A stretch of 8,260 nucleotides of DNA from the NCBI GenBank assembly GCA_029240015.1, contig JARBTU010000064.1, positions 1-8,260 on the forward strand. Reading direction: 5' to 3'. Below, piece after piece: positions 5,354-8,260 of the stretch. The position numbers were made by a program, and so were the translations under genes. The stretch comes from Oscillospiraceae bacterium (GTDB taxonomy: Bacteria; Bacillota; Clostridia; Oscillospirales; Ruminococcaceae). Below the pieces are notes generated by a model. It saw nothing but the letters and a program-made list of their open reading frames with translations. It did not search any database and was not told the DNA's origin. Within the stretch, counting starts at the first letter, position 1; the number at the start of each line of letters is the position of its first letter.

Positions 5354-6160
5354 CTAAGTTTTAATCGGGATCTTTACGACATATTCAATATAATCGCCCT
5401 GATCCGTCTTTTTTGCCTGAGCGGCAATTCCTGCTTTTTTCATCGTATCTATTGCTTTATTGATTGTATTAAAAAACAATCTTACATCTTTAACGATCAT
5501 CAACCTTCTTTTATTTGGGTCTTTTCCATTATTATTGATCAAAGCCTCTATGTATTTTTCACTTTGCGCTACATTTAAGTTGTTTTTAATAATATATTTA
5601 ATTGCTTGCTTTCTCAAGTCGTCGGTTTTAATCTTTAAAACCGCTCTTGCATGCCTTTCAGTCAGGTTGTTTGCAACAATCAGTTTCTGTTCTTCTTCTT
5701 TTAACTTCAACAGCCTTATTTTGTTGGCAATGGTGGATTGTGCCATCCCAAGCCGAAATGCCGCTTCTTCTTGGGTAATATTCCATTCGCTTAACAGCGA
5801 TACCAAAGCGCCTGCTTCTTCGAAGAAGTTCAAATCTTTTCGTTGGATATTTTCCAGCAAGGCTAAAATCGCGGATTGTTTATCACTTACGTCACTTATA
5901 ATGCAGGGAATGCTGTCCATTCCTGCTAATTTTGAGGCTTTCAGCCTTCGCTCTCCTGAAATCAGCTCAAATTGGTTGTTTACGTTTTTTCTTACGGAGA
6001 TTGGCTGTATGACACCGTTTTCTTTGATGCTTTTAGCAAGTCCCATTAGTTCTTCATGATTAAAGGTTAATCGTGGTTGAGCAGGGTTTGGAACAATTTC
6101 GTTTGTATTAAGTAAAACGACTTTATTCACAACTCTTTCTTTCGAAAAAATAGATGTCAT
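5354..6160 (-). CDS. noc: Noc-type nucleoid occlusion protein (ParB/Spo0J family)
   Basis: A 268-residue ParB-family clamp. Conserved CTP-domain motifs are AQPRLTF (27-33), ISGERRLKAS (67-76) and ENIQRKDLNFFEEA (103-116). The helix-turn-helix is ITQEEAAFRLGMAQSTIANK (128-147), then TERHARAVL (167-175), and the protein ends DYIEYVVKIPIKT, a Noc-like C-terminus. Gln141, Lys147, Lys152 and Arg169 fall at the four positions (173, 179, 184, 201 in Caulobacter ParB) that separate Noc from ParB binding, and all four are the Noc residues. It also lacks the GLGKGLDALF ParA-contact motif. It therefore probably binds Noc sites and blocks division over DNA. The ATG follows GGGGAGGT by 8 nt; the stop is TAG. 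The N-terminus before the core is only about 12 residues, shorter than Bacillus Noc, so membrane targeting is uncertain. A specialised ParB paralogue is the alternative. Confidence 0.88.
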   Translation of the reverse strand: MTSIFSKERVVNKVVLLNTNEIVPNPAQPRLTFNHEELMGLAKSIKENGVIQPISVRKNVNNQFELISGERRLKASKLAGMDSIPCIISDVSDKQSAILALLENIQRKDLNFFEEAGALVSLLSEWNITQEEAAFRLGMAQSTIANKIRLLKLKEEEQKLIVANNLTERHARAVLKIKTDDLRKQAIKYIIKNNLNVAQSEKYIEALINNNGKDPNKRRLMIVKDVRLFFNTINKAIDTMKKAGIAAQAKKTDQGDYIEYVVKIPIKT

Positions 6161-6168
6161 ATGTTTTT

Positions 6169-6176
6169 ACCTCCCC
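6169..6176 (-). promoter_or_regulatory. Strong ribosome binding site of noc
   Basis: GGGGAGGT on the minus strand, 8 nt before the ATG at 6158-6160. It is one of the strongest Shine-Dalgarno matches in the window and fixes the noc start. Confidence 0.75.
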
Positions 6177-6222
6177 ATGTTTTAAACTGTCGTTTCTTTT
6201 ATATTCTGCAATATAAATCAAA

Positions 6223-6272
6223 AATCGCATATATAGTTTGTCCTTTATGGACAATATACCATATATGCGATT
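6223..6272 (-). terminator. Long bulged hairpin between rsmG and noc (terminator, processing site or operator)
   Basis: AATCGCATATAT (6223-6234) and ATATATGCGATT (6261-6272) are perfect inverted arms, and TTGTCC (6238-6243) with GGACAA (6249-6254) forms a nested stem around a 5-nt loop. In minus-strand RNA three further pairs (G-U, G-C, U-A) extend the outer stem to 15 bp, leaving a 3-nt bulge. The stem is followed by UUU-G-AUUU, a moderate U-tract. It may attenuate or process read-through from rsmG into noc. I found no convincing separate noc promoter. Confidence 0.5.
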
Positions 6273-6337
6273 AAAATTCCACAATTTCCCGTCTTGTTTT
6301 ATCTAATTTTTGTGACATCAACCAACAAATCCCGCAG

Positions 6338-7054
6338 TTAGCTTAAAGGGTTTTTTGAGATTTTAGCCGATTGTCTAGGATATTTTGTCGGCGTTTGCGA
6401 TATCTTTCTAATAATAACAATTCCTCTGCTGCTTCCATCCGGCAAAATCATCTCTTTAATATCCTCTATCTTGGCTCCGAGAATGTGAATTGCACCTTTT
6501 GCTTGCTCGGTTTCGTTGTTTGCATCACTGCCCTTTAGCGCAATAAAAACGCCTCCGACTTTCACAAAAGGAAGGCAATATTCGCACAAGACGGCTAAAT
6601 TTGCAACAGCTCTCGCCGTTGCAATATCAAATTGCTCTCGATATTCCTGCTTTCTGCCCATTTCTTCTGCTCGCCCATGGACGGCTTTTGAATCCAATTG
6701 AATCTCAGAGCATAAGGTCTCCAAAAACTTGACTCTTTTATTAAGACTATCAAGCAAGGTGACATTGATATCTTCACGCACAATCTTAACAGGCAGGGAA
6801 GGGAACCCCGCACCTGTTCCCACATCAATCATGCTGATGTTGTCGGGAACATCTATGCTTTTCAATAACAGCATACTGTCTAAAAAGTGCTTAATTGCAA
6901 TTTCCTGAGGTTCTGTTATCGCGGTCAGATTTATTTTCTCGTTCCAGTCTACCAATATATCCGCATATAAATCCAGTTGTTCCAGTTGTTTTTGCTCTAA
7001 ATAAAAGCCATAATCTTCGGCAATCATTTTCATGTACGCTTTATCAATCCCCAT
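6338..7054 (-). CDS. rsmG: 16S rRNA (guanine-N7) methyltransferase RsmG (GidB)
   Basis: A 238-residue Rossmann-fold SAM methyltransferase that makes m7G at the conserved G527 (E. coli numbering) of 16S rRNA; loss of RsmG gives low-level streptomycin resistance in several bacteria. Family blocks are VDWNEKINLTAI (35-46), KHFLDSMLLL (55-64), the SAM-binding IDVGTGAGFPSLP (76-88), LLDSLNKRVKFL (100-111), ATARAVANL (145-153), a typical basic block, and IALKG (171-175). The C-terminus, YPRQSAKISKNPLS, is the usual RsmG ending. The ATG follows AAAGGAG by 8 nt, and this ribosome binding site lies inside the end of mnmG. The start overlaps the mnmG stop by 11 nt, so translation of the two is probably coupled. 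Length and motifs are normal. Confidence 0.97.
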   Translation of the reverse strand: MGIDKAYMKMIAEDYGFYLEQKQLEQLDLYADILVDWNEKINLTAITEPQEIAIKHFLDSMLLLKSIDVPDNISMIDVGTGAGFPSLPVKIVREDINVTLLDSLNKRVKFLETLCSEIQLDSKAVHGRAEEMGRKQEYREQFDIATARAVANLAVLCEYCLPFVKVGGVFIALKGSDANNETEQAKGAIHILGAKIEDIKEMILPDGSSRGIVIIRKISQTPTKYPRQSAKISKNPLS

Positions 7055-8260
7055 TGTTGTTTCTCCTTTGCTGTAACCAAATTAAAAGGACGGAGATATC
7101 CGCAGGGCTGACACCTGAAATTCTTGACGCTTGTCCTATGTTTAAAGGCTTTACCTTGTTCAGTTTTTCTCTTGCCTCCAAGCGTAGCCCTTCTATTGTG
7201 GAATAATCAAACTCCGCAGAGAGTGCCTTGGATTCCAGCTTTCTCATCTCTGCTACTTGTGATAGCTGACGATTAATATATCCTTCGTATTTAAGGCCTA
7301 TCTCCACCTGCTCTTTGACCTCAAAAGGAAGCACCGGACGGGTCTCATCAAATTCAGCAAGCTCTTCATAAGAAATTTGCGGTCTTTTGATTAACTCAAT
7401 GGCTTTGGCGCCTGTTTTAATCTCCGATGTTTCACGTGAAACAAGCAGTTGGTTTAACTTGTCCGATGGAGGAATCACTACTTTCTCCAAGCGCATCTTT
7501 TCATTTTTCACCATTTCCAGCTTATCATTTAAATCTTGCCATCTTTGCTCGGAAATCAGCCCTAATCTATATCCGATAGGAGAAAGGCGCTGATCGGCGT
7601 TATCCTGTCTCAATATCAGCCTATATTCGCTTCTGGAAGTCATCATCCGATAAGGATCGCTGCACCCTTTGATCACTAAGTCGTCCACCAGCGTTCCGAT
7701 GTAGGAACTGGCTCGGTCAAGCACGAGCGGTTCCTGTCCTTTAATTTTCAAAGCGGCATTAATTCCCGCATATAGCCCTTGTGCCGCGGCTTCTTCATAT
7801 CCTGATGTTCCGTTAAACTGTCCCGCGCCATAGAGTCCCGCAACCTGCTTAAACTCCAATGTCGGCAAAAGCTCGATAGGGTCACAGCAGTCATATTCAA
7901 TCGCATAGGCATTACGCATGACTTCGACTTTCTCAAAGCCTTTAATGGTTCTTAAGAATGCAACCTGAACATCTTCGGGCAGGGAAGAAGACATTCCCTG
8001 AAGATAAAACTCATCTGTATCCAGCCCCATTGGCTCTACAAAAAGCTGGTGACGAGGCTTGTCCGAAAAACGCACCACTTTGTCTTCAATGCTCGGGCAA
8101 TAGCGTGGTCCCACTCCCTCAATCTTCCCACCATAAAGGGGGGAGCGATGAAGGTTGTCCATAATCACCTTGTGGGTATCCGCATTTGTATATGCGATAT
8201 GGCACATAACTTTGTTTTCTAATTTTTCTTTTGTCTCAAAAGAGAAAGGAACAATCGGGT
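7044..8260 (-). CDS. mnmG: tRNA uridine-5-carboxymethylaminomethyl modification enzyme MnmG (GidA), partial (N-terminus beyond the window)
   Basis: About 405 codons of the C-terminal part are present, and the frame stays open to the right edge. The internal ATG at 8205-8207 is not the start: codons beyond it read PIVPFSFETKEKLENKVM, normal MnmG sequence. The N-terminal FAD-binding portion, about a third of a usual 630-residue protein, is missing. MnmG works with MnmE, using FAD and methylene-tetrahydrofolate, to modify the wobble uridine of several tRNAs. Hallmarks are IEGVGPRYCPSIEDKVVRF, GLYGAGQFNGTSGYEEAAAQ (flavin-site region) and MMTSRSEYRLILRQDNADQR. The C-terminal helical domain ends ISGVSPADISVLLIWLQQRR. 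Codons for VSRET contain an exact parS site. It ends with TGA overlapping rsmG by 11 nt; mnmE is expected just beyond the edge. Confidence 0.98.
   Translation of the reverse strand, partial: PIVPFSFETKEKLENKVMCHIAYTNADTHKVIMDNLHRSPLYGGKIEGVGPRYCPSIEDKVVRFSDKPRHQLFVEPMGLDTDEFYLQGMSSSLPEDVQVAFLRTIKGFEKVEVMRNAYAIEYDCCDPIELLPTLEFKQVAGLYGAGQFNGTSGYEEAAAQGLYAGINAALKIKGQEPLVLDRASSYIGTLVDDLVIKGCSDPYRMMTSRSEYRLILRQDNADQRLSPIGYRLGLISEQRWQDLNDKLEMVKNEKMRLEKVVIPPSDKLNQLLVSRETSEIKTGAKAIELIKRPQISYEELAEFDETRPVLPFEVKEQVEIGLKYEGYINRQLSQVAEMRKLESKALSAEFDYSTIEGLRLEAREKLNKVKPLNIGQASRISGVSPADISVLLIWLQQRRNNNGD
7428..7443. promoter_or_regulatory. parS site inside mnmG
   Basis: TGTTTCACGTGAAACA is an exact 16-bp parS match, encoding VSRET in the mnmG frame. 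An internal parS encoding this peptide in gidA/mnmG is known in other Bacillota. It lies 2,186 bp from the intergenic parS, giving two ParB loading sites in this window. Confidence 0.95.

Noticed and set aside
5460..6059. 199-codon plus-strand ORF
   Set aside because: It is fully antisense to noc, whose frame has clear ParB-family motifs. The plus-strand protein is a low-complexity Ser/Leu/Phe-rich mirror with no ribosome binding site or recognisable domain.
6284..6291. Possible Noc binding half-site ATTTCCCG upstream of noc
   Set aside because: Only half of the expected ATTTCCCGGGAAAT palindrome is present; the other half (TCTTGT) does not match. Not enough to call a site.

Overview
The window is a stretch of low-GC Gram-positive chromosome, most likely from a member of the Clostridia. 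The evidence is the A+T-rich sequence, strong AGGAGG-type ribosome binding sites, TTG starts, and the gene order mnmG-rsmG-noc-parA-parB-serS with Bacillota-type parS sites (TGTTTCACGTGAAACA). Genus cannot be fixed from this window. Every convincing gene is on the minus strand, so the window reads right to left. In Bacillota this block normally lies beside oriC, so dnaA and the origin are expected beyond the right edge. No DnaA box was noticed inside the window.

Right part (8260 to about 5304): the C-terminal two thirds of mnmG (tRNA wobble-uridine modification) overlaps rsmG (16S rRNA m7G methyltransferase) by 11 nt. A long bulged hairpin follows, then a ParB-family gene. Its four DNA-specificity residues are those of Noc (nucleoid occlusion), not ParB. 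A bidirectional intrinsic terminator closes this unit. An exact parS site lies inside mnmG.

Control region (about 5303 to 5111): terminator, then a perfect 38-bp palindrome centred on a second exact parS, then an extended -10 promoter whose -10 box is overlapped by a perfect 13-bp inverted repeat, then a small leader hairpin and a strong ribosome binding site for parA. This is the most densely structured part of the window.

Middle (5110 to 1389): parA (Soj), parB (Spo0J), serS and an acyl-ACP thioesterase are closely spaced (30 to 40 nt gaps), with no internal terminator seen, and probably form one operon. A 9+6-bp hairpin at 1329-1365 probably ends it. ParA and ParB act on the two parS sites in origin segregation. 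SerS and the thioesterase are housekeeping or lipid genes carried in the same transcript.

Left part (1328 to 1): an A+T-rich gap with a weak promoter candidate, then two tandem, diverged LicD-family genes, the second cut by the window edge. These are probably the start of a cell-surface glycan decoration locus. I see no mobile element, CRISPR array, tRNA or rRNA.
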